From positions 39,477,828-39,541,827 of the forward strand of contig NC_079876.1 in assembly GCF_029227915.1 (NCBI RefSeq): a stretch of 64,000 nt of DNA. Reading direction: 5' to 3'. Each line of letters opens with the position of its first letter. The first letter of the stretch is position 1. Shown here in pieces: positions 1 to 10,301 of the stretch. This DNA is from Hydractinia symbiolongicarpus. Lineage: Eukaryota; Cnidaria; Hydrozoa; Anthoathecata; Hydractiniidae. The position numbers and the translations under genes are program-made. The notes under the pieces are model-generated. The model was not told the origin of the DNA and searched no databases. It saw only the letters and a program-made list of their open reading frames with translations.

Positions 1-52
1 ACGATTTTTTGATTTATATTTTCACCACTAAAACGCATGAGACTTGTAGTTT

Positions 53-74
53 TCAAAAATGTTTTCATTTTTGA
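53..74. repeat. Conserved 9-4-9 dyad in the AT-rich half of the monomer
   Basis: TCAAAAATG at 53-61 and CATTTTTGA at 66-74 are perfect reverse complements separated by TTTT at 62-65. The element recurs once per monomer across the window. It is perfect in monomers with TTTTCAAAAATG. It has one T-G step in monomers with TTTTTAAAAATG, and is weakened in the TTTCTGATGAG, ATATTTGATG and ATTATTGATG variants. The dyad could extrude as a hairpin or be read by a dimeric DNA-binding protein; neither is shown by sequence alone. Confidence 0.85.
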
Positions 75-101
75 TGAGACGCTGAATAAAAGAAGTTTAA
101 T

Positions 102-153
102 CGCCGGCAAACGAAAACCTGCGATTTCCCGTAAATCCCGGACTTCGCCCGTA
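102..153. other. GC- and CpG-rich module of the monomer
   Basis: In an otherwise AT-rich repeat this segment, from CGCCGGC to GCCCGTA, holds most of the CpG sites. It includes the GCCGGC palindrome (103-108), ACGAAAAC, GCGATTT, CCCGTAAATCCCGG and the final GCCCG. GATTT and AAATC flank CCCGT as a 5-bp inverted repeat. Variation across copies is concentrated at CpG positions (see findings). The following GTATAC palindrome at 163-168 is missing from the 192-bp monomers. Confidence 0.75.
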
Positions 154-203
154 TAGTCAAAAGTATACAAAGAAAGTACCCAGGGAGTAAACTAATTTCC
201 CAA

Positions 204-405
204 ACGATTTTTAAATTATTATTTCACCACTAAAGCCCATGAGACTTGTAGTTTTTAAAAATGTTTTCATTTTTGATGAGACGCTGAATAAAAGAAGTTT
301 AATCGCCGGCAAACGAAAACCAGCGATTTCCCGTAAATCCCGGACTCGGCCCGTATAGTCAAAAGTATACAAAGAAAGTACCCAGGGAGTAAACTAATTT
401 CCCAA
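204..405. repeat. HOR-1 position 2 monomer (type 2, 202 bp)
   Basis: Marked by ACGATTTTTAAATT (one T shorter), ATTATTTCACCACTAAAGCCCATGAG, TTTTTAAAAATG, the diagnostic ACCAGCGATTT and the ACTAATTTCCCA tail. The one-base loss makes the 14-monomer HOR 2841 rather than 2842 bp. Equivalent copies start at 3045, 5886, 12941, 15782, 17405 and 20246. Confidence 0.85.
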
Positions 406-608
406 ACGATTTTTTAAATTATTATTTCACCACTAAAGCCCATGAGACTTGTAGTTTTTAAAAATGTTTTCATTATTGATGAGACGTTTAATGAAAGTGG
501 TTTAATCGCCGGCAAACGAAAACCTGCGATTTCCCGTAAATCCCGGGCTTGGCCCGTATAGTCGAATGTATACAAAGAAAGTACCCTGTGAGTAAACTCA
601 TTTCCAAA
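406..608. repeat. HOR-1 position 3 monomer (type 3, divergent)
   Basis: This is the most divergent family. GACGCTGAATAAAAGAAG is replaced by GACGTTTAATGAAAGTGG, GGACTCGG by GGGCTTGG, TCAAAAGTATAC by TCGAATGTATAC, and CCAGGGAG by CCTGTGAG, with the tail CATTTCCAAA. It occupies HOR positions 3, 7, 10 and 12. Related copies, some with GCTTAATGAAAG, reappear outside HOR-1 near 37.6, 41.5, 59.95, 61.8, 62.8 and 63.4 kb. Confidence 0.87.
544..556. repeat. 5-3-5 hairpin specific to type 3 and type 5 monomers
   Basis: CGGGC, TTG, GCCCG forms a perfect 5-bp stem with a 3-base loop. The common monomers have CGGAC at the left arm, which breaks the middle of the stem. The change also creates a CCCGGG site that marks these families. 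Confidence 0.6.
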
Positions 609-811
609 ACGATTTTTTAAATTATCTTTTCACCACTAAAACGCATGAGAGTTGTAGTTTTCAAAAGTGTTTTCATTTTTGATGAGACGCTGAATAAAAG
701 AAGTTTAATCGCCGGCACACGAAAACCCGCCATTTCCCGTAAACCCCAGACTCGGTCCGTATAATCAAAAGTATACAAAGAAAGTACCCAGGGAGTAAAC
801 TCATTTCCCGA
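609..811. repeat. HOR-1 position 4 monomer (type 4)
   Basis: Marked by AAATTATCTTTTCACC, GAGAGTTGTAG, the GGCACACGAAAACCC segment, GCCATTTCCCGTAAACCCCAGAC and GGTCCGTATAATC. It occupies HOR positions 4, 11 and 13. Position 4 carries the private AAAAGTGTTTTC variant, also seen at 3507, 6347, 13403, 17867 and 20707, which tracks HOR phase. Confidence 0.87.
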
Positions 812-1014
812 ACGATTTTTTAAATTATTTTTTCACCACTAAAACGCATGAGACTTGTAGTTTTTAAAAATGTTTTCATTTCTGATGAGACGCTGAATAA
901 AAGAAGTTTAATCGCCGGCAAACGAAAACCCGAGATTTCCCGTAAATCCCGGGCTTGGCCCGTATAATCAAAAGTATACAAAGATAGTACCCAGGGAGTA
1001 AACTCATTTCCCAA
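812..1014. repeat. HOR-1 position 5 monomer (type 5)
   Basis: Marked by CATTTCTGATGAG, CCCGAGATTTCCC, CCCGGGCTTGGCCC, GTATAATC and CAAAGATAGTACCC. It occupies HOR positions 5, 8 and 14. The position-14 form (for example 2639-2841) has GTAAAACCCGGGCTTCGCCC instead. Confidence 0.87.
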
Positions 1015-1217
1015 ACGATTTTTTGATTTATATTTTCACAACTAAAACGCATGAGACTTGTAGTTTTTAAAAATGTTTTCATTTTTGATGAGACGCTGAA
1101 TAAAAGAAGTTTAATCGCCGGCAAACGAAAACCAGCGATTTCCCGTAAATCCCGGACTCGGCCCGTATAGTCAAAAGTATACAAAGAAAGTACCCAGGGA
1201 GTAAACTAATTTCCCAA
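1015..1217. repeat. HOR-1 position 6 monomer (type 6)
   Basis: Combines the 5' end of type 1 (GATTTATATTTTCAC, here CACAACTAAAACGC) with the 3' part of type 2 (ACCAGCGATTT, ACTAATTTCCC). It looks like an old type 1/type 2 recombinant fixed in the HOR. It occupies positions 6 and 9. Confidence 0.8.
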
Positions 1218-2776
1218 ACGATTTTTTAAATTATTATTTCACCACTAAAGCCCATGAGACTTGTAGTTTTTAAAAATGTTTTCATTTTTGATGAGACGTT
1301 TAATGAAAGTGGTTTAATCGCCGGCAAACGAAAACCCGCGATTTCCCGTAAATCCCGGGCTTGGCCCGTATAGTCGAATGTGTACAAAGAAAGTACCCTG
1401 TGAGTAAACTCATTTCCAGAACGATTTTTTAAATTATTTTTTCACCACTAAAACGCATAAGACTTGTAGTTTTCAAAAATGTTTTCATTTCTGATGAGAC
1501 GCTGAATAAAAGAAGTTTAATCCCCGGCAAACGAAAACCCGAGATTTCCCGTAAATCCCGGGCTTGGCCCGTATAATCAAAAGTATACAAAGATAGTACC
1601 CAGGGAGTAAACTCATTTCCCAAACGATTTTTTGATTTATATTTTCACAACTAAAACGCATGAGACTTGTAGTTTTTAAAAATGTTTTCATTTTTGATGA
1701 GACGCTGAATAAAAGAAGTTTAATCGCCGGCAAACGAAAACCAGCGATTTCCCGTAAATCCCGGACTCGGCCCGTATAGTCAAAAGTATACAAAGAAAGT
1801 ACCCAGGGAGTAAACTAATTTCCCAAACGATTTTTTAAATTATTATTTCACCACTAAAGCCCATGAGACTTGTAGTTTTTAAAAATGTTTTCATTTTTGA
1901 TGAGACGTTTAATGAAAGTGGTTTAATCGCCGGCAAACGAAAACCCGCGATTTCCCGTAAATCCCGGGCTTGGCTCGTATAGTCGAATGTATACAAAGAA
2001 AGTACCCTGTGAGTAAACTCATTTCCAAAACGATTTTTTAAATTATCTTTTCACCACTAAAACGCATGAGAGTTGTAGTTTTCAAAAATGTTTTCATATT
2101 TGATGAGACGCTGAATAAAAGAAGTTTAATTGCCGGCACACGAAAACCCGCCATTTCCCGTAAACCCCAGACTCGGTCCGTATAATCAAAAGTATACAAA
2201 GAAAGTACCCAGGGAGTAAACTAATTTCCCAAACGATTTCTTAAATTATTATTTCACCACTAAAGCCCATGAGACTTGTAGTTTTTAAAAATGTTTTCAT
2301 TTTTGATGAGACGTTTAATGAAAGTGGTTTAATCGCCGGCAAACGAAAACCCGCGATTTCCCGTAAATCCCGGGCTTGGCCCGTATAGTCGAATGTATAC
2401 AAAGAAAGTACCCTGTGAGTAAACTCATTTCCAAAACGATTTTTTAAATTATCTTTTCACCACTAAAACGCATGAGAGTTGTAGTTTTCAAAAATGTTTT
2501 CATTTTTGATGAGACGCTGAATAAAAGAAGTTTAATCGCCGGCACACGAAAACCCGCCATTTCCCGTAAACCCCAGACTCGGTCCGTATAATCAAAAGTA
2601 TACAAAGAAAGTACCCAGGGAGTAAACTCATTTCCCGAACGATTTTTTAAATTATTTTTTCACCACTAAAACGCATGAGACTTGTAGTTTTTAAAAATGT
2701 TTTCATTTCTGATGAGACGCTGAATAAAAGAAGTTTAATCGCCGGCAAACGAAAACCCGAGATTTCCCGTAAAACC

Positions 2777-2789
2777 CGGGCTTCGCCCG
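2777..2789. repeat. Hairpin of the position-14 monomer
   Basis: CGGGC, TTC, GCCCG is a perfect 5-bp stem with a 3-base loop, within GTAAAACCCGGGCTTCGCCC. This combination marks HOR-1 position 14 and returns at 5.6, 12.7, 15.5, 17.1 and 20.0 kb. Confidence 0.6.
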
Positions 2790-2841
2790 TATAATCAAAA
2801 GTATACAAAGATAGTACCCAGGGAGTAAACTCATTTCCCGA

Positions 2842-5682
2842 ACGATTTTTTGATTTATATTTTCACCACTAAAACGCATGAGACTTGTAGTTTTCAAAAA
2901 TGTTTTCATTTTTGATGAGACGCTGAATAAAAGAAGTTTAATCGCCGGCAAACGAAAACCTGCGATTTCCCGTAAATCCCGGACTTCGCCCGTATAGTCA
3001 AAAGTATACAAAGAAAGTACCCAGGGAGTAAACTAATTTCCCAAACGATTTTTAAATTATTATTTCACCACTAAAGCCCATGAGACTTGTAGTTTTTAAA
3101 AATGTTTTCATTTTTGATGAGACGCTGAATAAAAGAAGTTTAATCGCCGGCAAACGAAAACCAGCGATTTCCCGTAAATCCCGGACTCGGCCCGTATAGT
3201 CAAAAGTATACAAAGAAAGTACCCAGGGAGTAAACTAATTTCCCAAACGATTTTTTAAATTATTATTTCACCACTAAAGCCCATGAGACTTGTAGTTTTT
3301 AAAAATGTTTTCATTATTGATGAGACGTTTAATGAAAGTGGTTTAATCGCCGGCAAACGAAAACCCGCGATTTCCCGTAAATCCCGGGCTTGGCCCGTAT
3401 AGTCGAATGTATACAAAGAAAGTACCCTGTGAGTAAACTCATTTCCAAAACGATTTTTTAAATTATCTTTTCACCACTAAAACGCATGAGAGTTGTAGTT
3501 TTCAAAAGTGTTTTCATTTTTGATGAGACGCTGAATAAAAGAAGTTTAATCGCCGGCACACGAAAACCCGCCATTTCCCGTAAACCCCAGACTCGGTCCG
3601 TATAATCAAAAGTATACAAAGAAAGTACCCAGGGAGTAAACTCATTTCCCGAACGATTTTTTAAATTATTTTTTCACCACTAAAACGCATGAGACTTGTA
3701 GTTTTTAAAAATGTTTTCATTTCTGATGAGACGCTGAATAAAAGAAGTTTAATCGCCGGCAAACGAAAACCCGAGATTTCCCGTAAAACCCGGGCTTGGC
3801 CCGTATAATCAAAAGTATACAAAGATAGTACCCAGGAAGTAAACTCATTTCCCGAACGATTTTTTGATTTATATTTTCACCACTAAAACGCATGAGACTT
3901 GTAGTTTTCAAAAATGTTTTCATTTTTGATGAGACGCTGAATAAAAGAAGTTTAATCGCCGGCAAACGAAAACCAGCGATTTCCCGTAAATCCCGGACTC
4001 GGCCCGTATAGTCAAAAGTATACAAAGAAAGTACCCAGGGAGTAAACTAATTTCCCAAACGATTTTTTGAATTATTATTTCACCACTAAAGCCCATGAGA
4101 CTTGTAGTTTTTAAAAATGTTTTCATTTTTGATGAGACGTTTAATGAAAGTGGTTTAATCGCCGGCAAACGAAAACCCGCGATTTCCCGTAAATCCCGGG
4201 CTTGGCCCGTATAGTCGAATGTGTACAAAGAAAGTACCCTGTGAGTAAACTCATTTCCAGAACGATTTTTTAAATTATTTTTTCACCACTAAAACGCATA
4301 AGACTTGTAGTTTTCAAAAATGTTTTCATTTCTGATGAGACGCTGAATAAAAGAAGTTTAATCGCCGGCAAACGAAAACCCGAGATTTCCCGTAAATCCC
4401 GGGCTTGGCCCGTATAATCAAAAGTATACAAAGATAGTACCCAGGGAGTAAACTCATTTCCCAAACGATTTTTTGATTTATATATTCACAACTAAAACGC
4501 ATGAGACTTGTAGTTTTTAAAAATGTTTTCATTTTTGATGAGACGCTGAATAAAAGAAGTTTAATCGCCGGCAAACGAAAACCAGCGATTTCCCGTAAAT
4601 CCCGGACTCGGCCCGTATAGTCAAAAGTATACAAAGAAAGTACCCAGGGAGTAAACTAATTTCCCAAACGATTTTTTTAATTATTATTTCACCACTAAAG
4701 CCCATGAGACTTGTAGTTTTTAAAAATGTTTTCATTTTTGATGAGACGTTTAATGAAAGTGGTTTAATCGCCGGCAAACGAAAACCCGCGATTTCCCGTA
4801 AATCCCGGGCTTGGCTCGTATAGTCGAATGTATACAAAGAAAGTACCCTGTGAGTAAACTCATTTCCAAAACGATTTTTTAAATTATCTTTTCACCACTA
4901 AAACGCATGAGAGTTGTAGTTTTCAAAAATGTTTTCATATTTGATGAGACGCTGAATAAAAGAAGTTTAATTGCCGGCACACGAAAACCCGCCATTTCCC
5001 GTAAACCCCAGACTCGGTCCGTATAATCAAAAGTATACAAAGAAAGTACCCAGGGAGTAAACTAATTTCCCAAACGATTTTTTAAATTATTATTTCACCA
5101 CTAAAGCCCATGAGACTTGTAGTTTTTAAAAATGTTTTCATTTTTGATGAGACGTTTAATGAAAGTGGTTTAATCGCCGGCAAACGAAAACCCGCGATTT
5201 CCCGTAAATCCCGGGCTTGGCCCGTATAGTCGAATGTATACAAAGAAAGTACCCTGTGAGTAAACTCATTTCCAAAACGATTTTTTAAATTATCTTTTCA
5301 CCACTAAAACGCATGAGAGTTGTAGTTTTCAAAAATGTTTTCATTTTTGATGAAACGCTGAATAAAAGAAGTTTAATCGCCGGCACACGAAAACCCGCCA
5401 TTTCCCGTAAACCCCAGACTCGGTCCGTATAATCAAAAGTATACAAAGAAAGTACCCAGGGAGTAAACTCATTTCCCGAACGATTTTTTAAATTATTTTT
5501 TCACCACTAAAACGCATGAGACTTGTAGTTTTTAAAAATGTTTTCATTTCTGATGAGACGCTGAATAAAAGAAGTTTAATCGCCGGCAAACGAAAACCCG
5601 AGATTTCCCGTAAAACCCGGGCTTCGCCCGTATAATCAAAAGTATACAAAGATAGTACCCAGGGAGTAAACTCATTTCCCGA
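2842..5682. repeat. HOR-1 copy 2 (14 monomers, 2841 bp)
   Basis: Same type order and length as copy 1. Differences include a position-5 monomer (from 3653) of the GTAAAACCCGGGCTTGG form with CCAGGAAGTAAAC, TATATTCACAAC at position 9 (4465), ATTTTTTTAATT at position 10 and GATGAAACGCTG at position 13. Confidence 0.9.
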
Positions 5683-7101
5683 ACGATTTTTTGATTTATA
5701 TTTTCACCACTAAAACGCATGAGACTTGTAGTTTTCAAAAATGTTTTCATTTTTGATGAGACGCTGAATAAAAGAAGTTTAATCGCCGGCAAACGAAAAC
5801 CTGCGATTTCCCGTAAATCCCGGACTTCGCCCGTATAGTCAAAAGTATACAAAGAAAGTACCCAGGGAGTAAACTAATTTCCCAAACGATTTTTAAATTA
5901 TTATTTCACCACTAAAGCCCATGAGACTTGTAGTTTTTAAAAATGTTTTCATTTTTGATGAGACGCTGAATAAAAGAAGTTTAATCGCCGGCAAACGAAA
6001 ACCAGCGATTTCCCGTAAATCCCGGACTCGGCCCGTATAGTCAAAAGTATACAAAGAAAGTACCCAGGGAGTAAACTAATTTCCCAAACGATTTTTTAAA
6101 TTATTATTTCACCACTAAAGCCCATGAGACTTGTAGTTTTTAAAAATGTTTTCATTATTGATGAGACGTTTAATGAAAGTGGTTTAATCGCCGGCAAACG
6201 AAAACCCGCGATTTCCCGTAAATCCCGGGCTTGGCCCGTATAGTCGAATGTATACAAAGAAAGTACCCTGTGAGTAAACTCATTTCCAAAACGATTTTTT
6301 AAATTATCTTTTCACCACTAAAACGCATGAGAGTTGTAGTTTTCAAAAGTGTTTTCATTTTTGATGAGACGCTGAATAAAAGAAGTTTAATCGCCGGCAC
6401 ACGAAAACCCGCCATTTCCCGTAAACCCCAGACTCGGTCCGTATAATCAAAAGTATACAAAGAAAGTACCCAGGGAGTAAACTCATTTCCCGAACGATTT
6501 TTTAAATTATTTTTTCACCACTAAAACGCATGAGACTTGTAGTTTTTAAAAATGTTTTCATTTCTGATGAGACGCTGAATAAAAGAAGTTTAATCGCCGG
6601 CAAACGAAAACCCGAGATTTCCCGTAAAACCCGGGCTTGGCCCGTATAATCAAAAGAATACAAAGATAGTACACAGGAAGTAAACTCATTTCCCGAACGA
6701 TTTTTTGATTTATATTTTCACCACTAAAACGCATGAGACTTGTAGTTTTCAAAAATGTTTTCATTTTTGATGAGACGCTGAATAAAAGAAGTTTAATCGC
6801 CGGCAAACGAAAACCTGCGATTTCCCATCAATCCCGGACTTGGCCCGTAGAGTCAAAAGTATACAAAGAAAGTACCCAGGGAGTAAACTAACTTCCCAAA
6901 CGATTTTTAAATTATTATTACACCACTAAAGCCCATGAGACTTGTAGTTTTTAAAAATGTTTTCATTTTTGATGAGACGCTGAATAAAAGAAGTTTAATC
7001 GCCGGCAAACGAAAACCAGCGATTTCCCGTAAATCCCGGACTCAGCCCGTATAGTCAAAAGTATACAAAGAAATTACCCAGGGAATAAACTCATTTCCCG
7101 A
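5683..7101. repeat. HOR-1 copy 3, truncated (7 monomers)
   Basis: Monomers at 5683, 5886, 6088, 6291 and 6494 follow HOR positions 1-5. Those at 6697 and 6900 are type 1/6-like and type 2-like with extra private changes (AAAAGAATAC, TACACAGGAAG, CCCATCAATCC, ATTATTACACC). Degeneration towards this edge leads into the region 2 monomers at 7102. Confidence 0.82.
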
Positions 7102-7710
7102 ACGATTTTTTAAATTATTTTTTCACCACTAAAACGCATGAGACTTGTAGTTTTCAAAAATGTTTTCATTTTTGATGAGACGCTGAATACATGAAGTTTA
7201 ATCGCCGGCAAACGAAAACCCGCGACTTCCGGTAAATCCCGGACTCGGCCCGTATAGTCAAAAGTATACAAAGAAAGTACCCAAGGAGTAAACTCATTTC
7301 CCGAACGATTTTTTAAATTATTTTTTCACCACTAAAACGCATGAGACTTGTAGTTTTCAAAAATGTTTTCATTTTTGATGAGACGCTGAATAAAAGAAGT
7401 TTAATCACCGGCAAACGAAAACCCGCCATTTCCCGTAAACCCCGGACTCGGCCCGCATAGTCAAAAGTATACAAAGAAAGTACCCAGGGAGTAAACTCAT
7501 TTCCCGAACGGTTTTTTAATTTATTTTTTCACCACTAAAACACATGAGATTTGTAGTTTTCAAAAATGTTTTCATTTTTGATGAGACGCTGAATAAAAGA
7601 AGTTTAATCGCCGGCACACGAAAACCCGCCATTTCCCTTAAACCCCGGACTCGGTCCGTATATTCAAAAGTATACAAAGAAAGTACCCAGGGAGTAAACT
7701 CATTTCCCGA

Positions 7711-7902
7711 ACAATTTTTTAAATTATTTTTTCACCACTAAAACGCATGAGACTTGTAGTTTTTAAAAATGTTTTCATTTTTGATGAGACGCTGAATAAA
7801 AGAAGTTTAATCGCCGGAAAACGAAAACCTGCGATTTCCCGTAAATCCCGGACTCGGCCCGTATAGTAAAGAATGTACCCGGGATGTAAACTCATTTCCC
7901 GA
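7711..7902. repeat. 192-bp monomer subfamily (representative)
   Basis: GTATAGTCAAAAGTATAC... is shortened to GTATAGTAAAGAATGTACCC, an 11-bp loss that removes the GTATAC palindrome, followed by CGGGATGTAAAC in place of CAGGGAGTAAAC. I counted 14 members, starting at 7711, 8309, 8907, 9704, 22071, 22669, 23467, 24064, 26895, 28305, 31338, 33122, 34327 and 35735. All lie in region 2, so the subfamily is a regional marker with one probable origin. Confidence 0.88.
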
Positions 7903-8500
7903 ACGATTTTTTAAATTATTATTTCACCACTAAAACCCATGAGACTTATAGTTTTTAAAAATGTTTTCATTTTTGATGAGACGCTGAATAAAAGAAGTTT
8001 AATCACCGGCAAACGAAAACCCGCCATTTCCCGTAAACCACGGACTCGGCCCGTATAGTCAAAAGTATACAAAGAAATTACCCAGGGAGTAAACTCATTT
8101 TCCGAACGATTTTTTAAATTATTTTTTCACCACTACAACGCATGAGACTTGTAGTTTTTAAAAATGTTTTCATTTTTGATGAGACGCTGAATAAAAGAAG
8201 TTTAATCGCCGGCAAACGAAAACCCGCCTTTTCCCGTAAACCCCGGACTCGGCCCGTATAGTCAAAAGTATATAAAGAAAGTACCCAGGGAGTAAACTCA
8301 TTTCCCGAACAATTTTTTAAATTATTTTTTCACCACTAAAACGCATGAGACTTGTAGTTTTTAAAAATGTTTTCATTTTTGATGAGACGCTGAATAAAAG
8401 AAGTTTACTCGCCGGAAAACGAAAACCTGCGATTTCCCGTAAATCCCGGACTCGGCCCGTATAGTAAAGAATGTACCCGGGATGTAAACTCATTTCCCGA
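7903..8500. repeat. 598-bp trimer present only in the first region 2 copy
   Basis: Three monomers (203 + 203 + 192 bp) whose counterpart is absent from the second copy. The offset between the two copies falls from 14360 to 13762 exactly here. The neighbouring trimer at 8501 carries GTATAGAAAGAAATT, as does the retained one at 22263, so the missing trimer is the one at 7903. Confidence 0.8.
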
Positions 8501-10098
8501 ACGATTTTTTAAATTATTATTTCACCACTAAAACCCATGAGACTTATAGTTTTTAAAAATGTTTTCATTTTTGATGAGACGCTGAATAAAAGAAGTTTAA
8601 TCACCGGCAAACGAAAACCCGCCATTTCCCGTAAACCACGGACTCGGCCCGTATAGTCAAAAGTATAGAAAGAAATTACCCAGGGAGTAAACTCATTTTC
8701 CGAACGATTTTTTAAATTATTTTTTCACCACTACAACGCATGAGACTTGTAGTTTTTAAAAATGTTTTCATTTTTGATGAGACGCTGAATAAAAGAAGTT
8801 TAATCGCCGGCACACGAAAACCCGCCATTTCCCTTAAACCCCGGACTCGGTCCGTATATTCAAAAGTATACAAAGAAAGTACCCAGGGAGTAAACTCATT
8901 TCCCGAACAATTTTTTAAATTATTTTTTCACCACTAAAACGCATGAGACTTGTAGTTTTTAAAAATGTTTTCATTTTTGATGAGACGCTGAATAAAAGAA
9001 GTTTAATCGCCGGAAAACGAAAACCTGCGATTTCCCGTAAATCCCGGACTCGGCCCGTATAATAAAGAATGTACCCGGGATGTAAACTCATTTCCCGAAC
9101 GATTTTTTAAATTATTATTTCACCACTAAAGCTCATGAGACTTGTAGTTTTTAAAAATGTTTTCATTTTGATGAGACGCAGAATAAAAGAAGTTTAAACG
9201 CCGGCAAACGAAAACCCGCGATTCCCGTAAATCCCGGACTCGGCCCGTATAGTCAAAAGTATACAAAGAAAGTACCCAGGGCGTAAACTCATTTCCCGAA
9301 CGATTTTTTAAAATATTTTTTCACCACTAAAACGCATGAGACTTGTAGTTTTTAAAAATGTTTTCATTTTTGATGAGACGCTGAATAAAAGAAGTTTAAT
9401 CGCCGGCAAACGAAAACCCGCCTTTTCCCGTAAACCCCGGACTCAGCCCGTATAGTCAAAAGTATACAAAGAAAGTACCCAGGGAGTAAACTCATTTCCC
9501 GAATGATTTTTTAAAATATTATTTCACCACTAAACTCATGAGACTTGTAGTTTTTAAAAATGTTTTCATTTTTGATGAGACGCTGAATAAAAGAAGTTTA
9601 AACGCCAGCAAACGAAAACCCGCGATTCCGGTAAATCCCGGACTCGGCCCGTATAGTCAAAAGTATACAAAGAAAGTACCCAGGGAGTAAACTCATTTCC
9701 CGAACAATTTTTTAAATTATTTTTTCACCACTAAAACGCATGAGACTTGTAGTTTTTAAAAATGTTTTCATTTTTGATGAGACGCTGAATAAAAGAAGTT
9801 TAATCGCCGGAAAACGAAAACCTGCGATTTCCCGTAAATCCCGGACTCGGCCCGTATAGTAAAGAATGTACCCGGGATGTAAACTCATTTCCCGAACGAT
9901 TTTTTAAAATATTTTTTCACCACTAAAACGCATGAGACTTGTAGTTTTTAAAAATGTTTTCATTTTTGATGAGACGCTGAATAAAAGAAGTTTAATCGCC
10001 GGCAAACGAAAACCCGCCTTTTCCCGTAAACCCCGGACTCAGCCCGTATAGTCAAAAGTATACAAAGAAAGTACCCAGGGAGTAAACTCATTTCCCGA

Positions 10099-10301
10099 AT
10101 GATTTTTTAAATTATTATTTCACCACTAAAGCTCATGAGACTTGTAGTTTTTAAAAATGTTTTCATTTTTGATGAGACGCTGAATAAAAGAAGTTTAATC
10201 GCCGGCAAACGAAAACCAGCGATTTCCCGTAAATCCCGGACTCGGCCCGTATAGTCAAAAGTATACAAAGAAAGTACCCAGGGAGTAAACTAATTTCCCA
10301 A
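10099..10301. repeat. Hybrid monomer at the junction of the 13.76-kb tandem duplication
   Basis: The 5' part (AATGATTTTTTAAATT, AAAGCTCATGAG) is region 2-like and corresponds to 23862 onward. The 3' part (TTTAATCGCCGG, ACCAGCG, ACTAATTTCCCA) is HOR-1. The switch lies between about 10133 and 10196, a stretch identical in both parents. This is the expected product of in-register exchange between two distant monomers. Confidence 0.82.

Larger units (their letters stand above)
1..203. repeat. Reference monomer, HOR-1 position 1 (type 1)
   Basis: A 203-bp monomer used as the reference for sub-features. Its marks are GATTTATATTTTCACC near the 5' end, AAAACGCATGAG, TTTTCAAAAATG, CCTGCGATTT, CCCGGACTTCGCCCG and the tail GTAAACTAATTTCCC, in which ACTC has become ACTA. 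The ACTAATTT tail occurs mainly in HOR-1 monomers. The next type-1 copy starts at 2842. Confidence 0.9.
812..2029. repeat. 609-bp trimer duplicated inside HOR-1 (types 5-6-3)
   Basis: The order type 5, type 6, type 3 at 812-1420 is repeated at 1421-2029 with a 609-bp offset (three monomers). The copies differ by small changes such as ATCGCCGG versus ATCCCCGG, CGCATGAG versus CGCATAAG, and GTGTAC versus GTATAC. The same pair recurs in the other HOR copies, so this trimer duplication predates HOR spread. Confidence 0.82.
1..2841. repeat. HOR-1 copy 1 (14 monomers, 2841 bp)
   Basis: Monomers start at 1, 204, 406, 609, 812, 1015, 1218, 1421, 1624, 1827, 2030, 2233, 2436 and 2639. The type order is 1-2-3-4-5-6-3-5-6-3-4-3-4-5. 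At 2842 the order restarts with type 1. Position-specific variants (ATTATTGATG at position 3, AAAAGTG at position 4, CATATTTGATG at position 11, GATTTCTTAAATT at position 12) fix the phase. Confidence 0.9.
7102..10098. repeat. Region 2 monomer block, first copy
   Basis: Fifteen monomers of a different set start at 7102, 7305, 7508, 7711, 7903, 8106, 8309, 8501, 8704, 8907, 9099, 9300, 9503, 9704 and 9896. Marks are CACTACAACGCATGAG, AAAACCCATGAGACTTATAG, CTAAAGCTCATGAG with GATTCCCG, CCGCCTTTTCCCG and four 192-bp monomers. Much of the block runs as trimers of short, ACCCATGAG and CTACAACGC monomers. The matching block is at 21462-23861. Confidence 0.87.

Noticed and set aside
12-22. ATTTATATTTT in type 1 and 6 monomers, a perfect match to the yeast ARS consensus
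   Set aside because: An 11-base AT-rich degenerate motif is expected by chance in such DNA, and the consensus has meaning only in budding yeasts. There is nothing else to suggest an origin.
882-960. Hammerhead ribozyme core: CTGATGAG in type 5 monomers, followed downstream by CGAAAAC
   Set aside because: The two core pieces lie about 35 bases apart, with no complementary arms to make stem II. Most monomers have TTGATGAG instead, and no matching cleavage-site arms are seen. Similarity is limited to short words.
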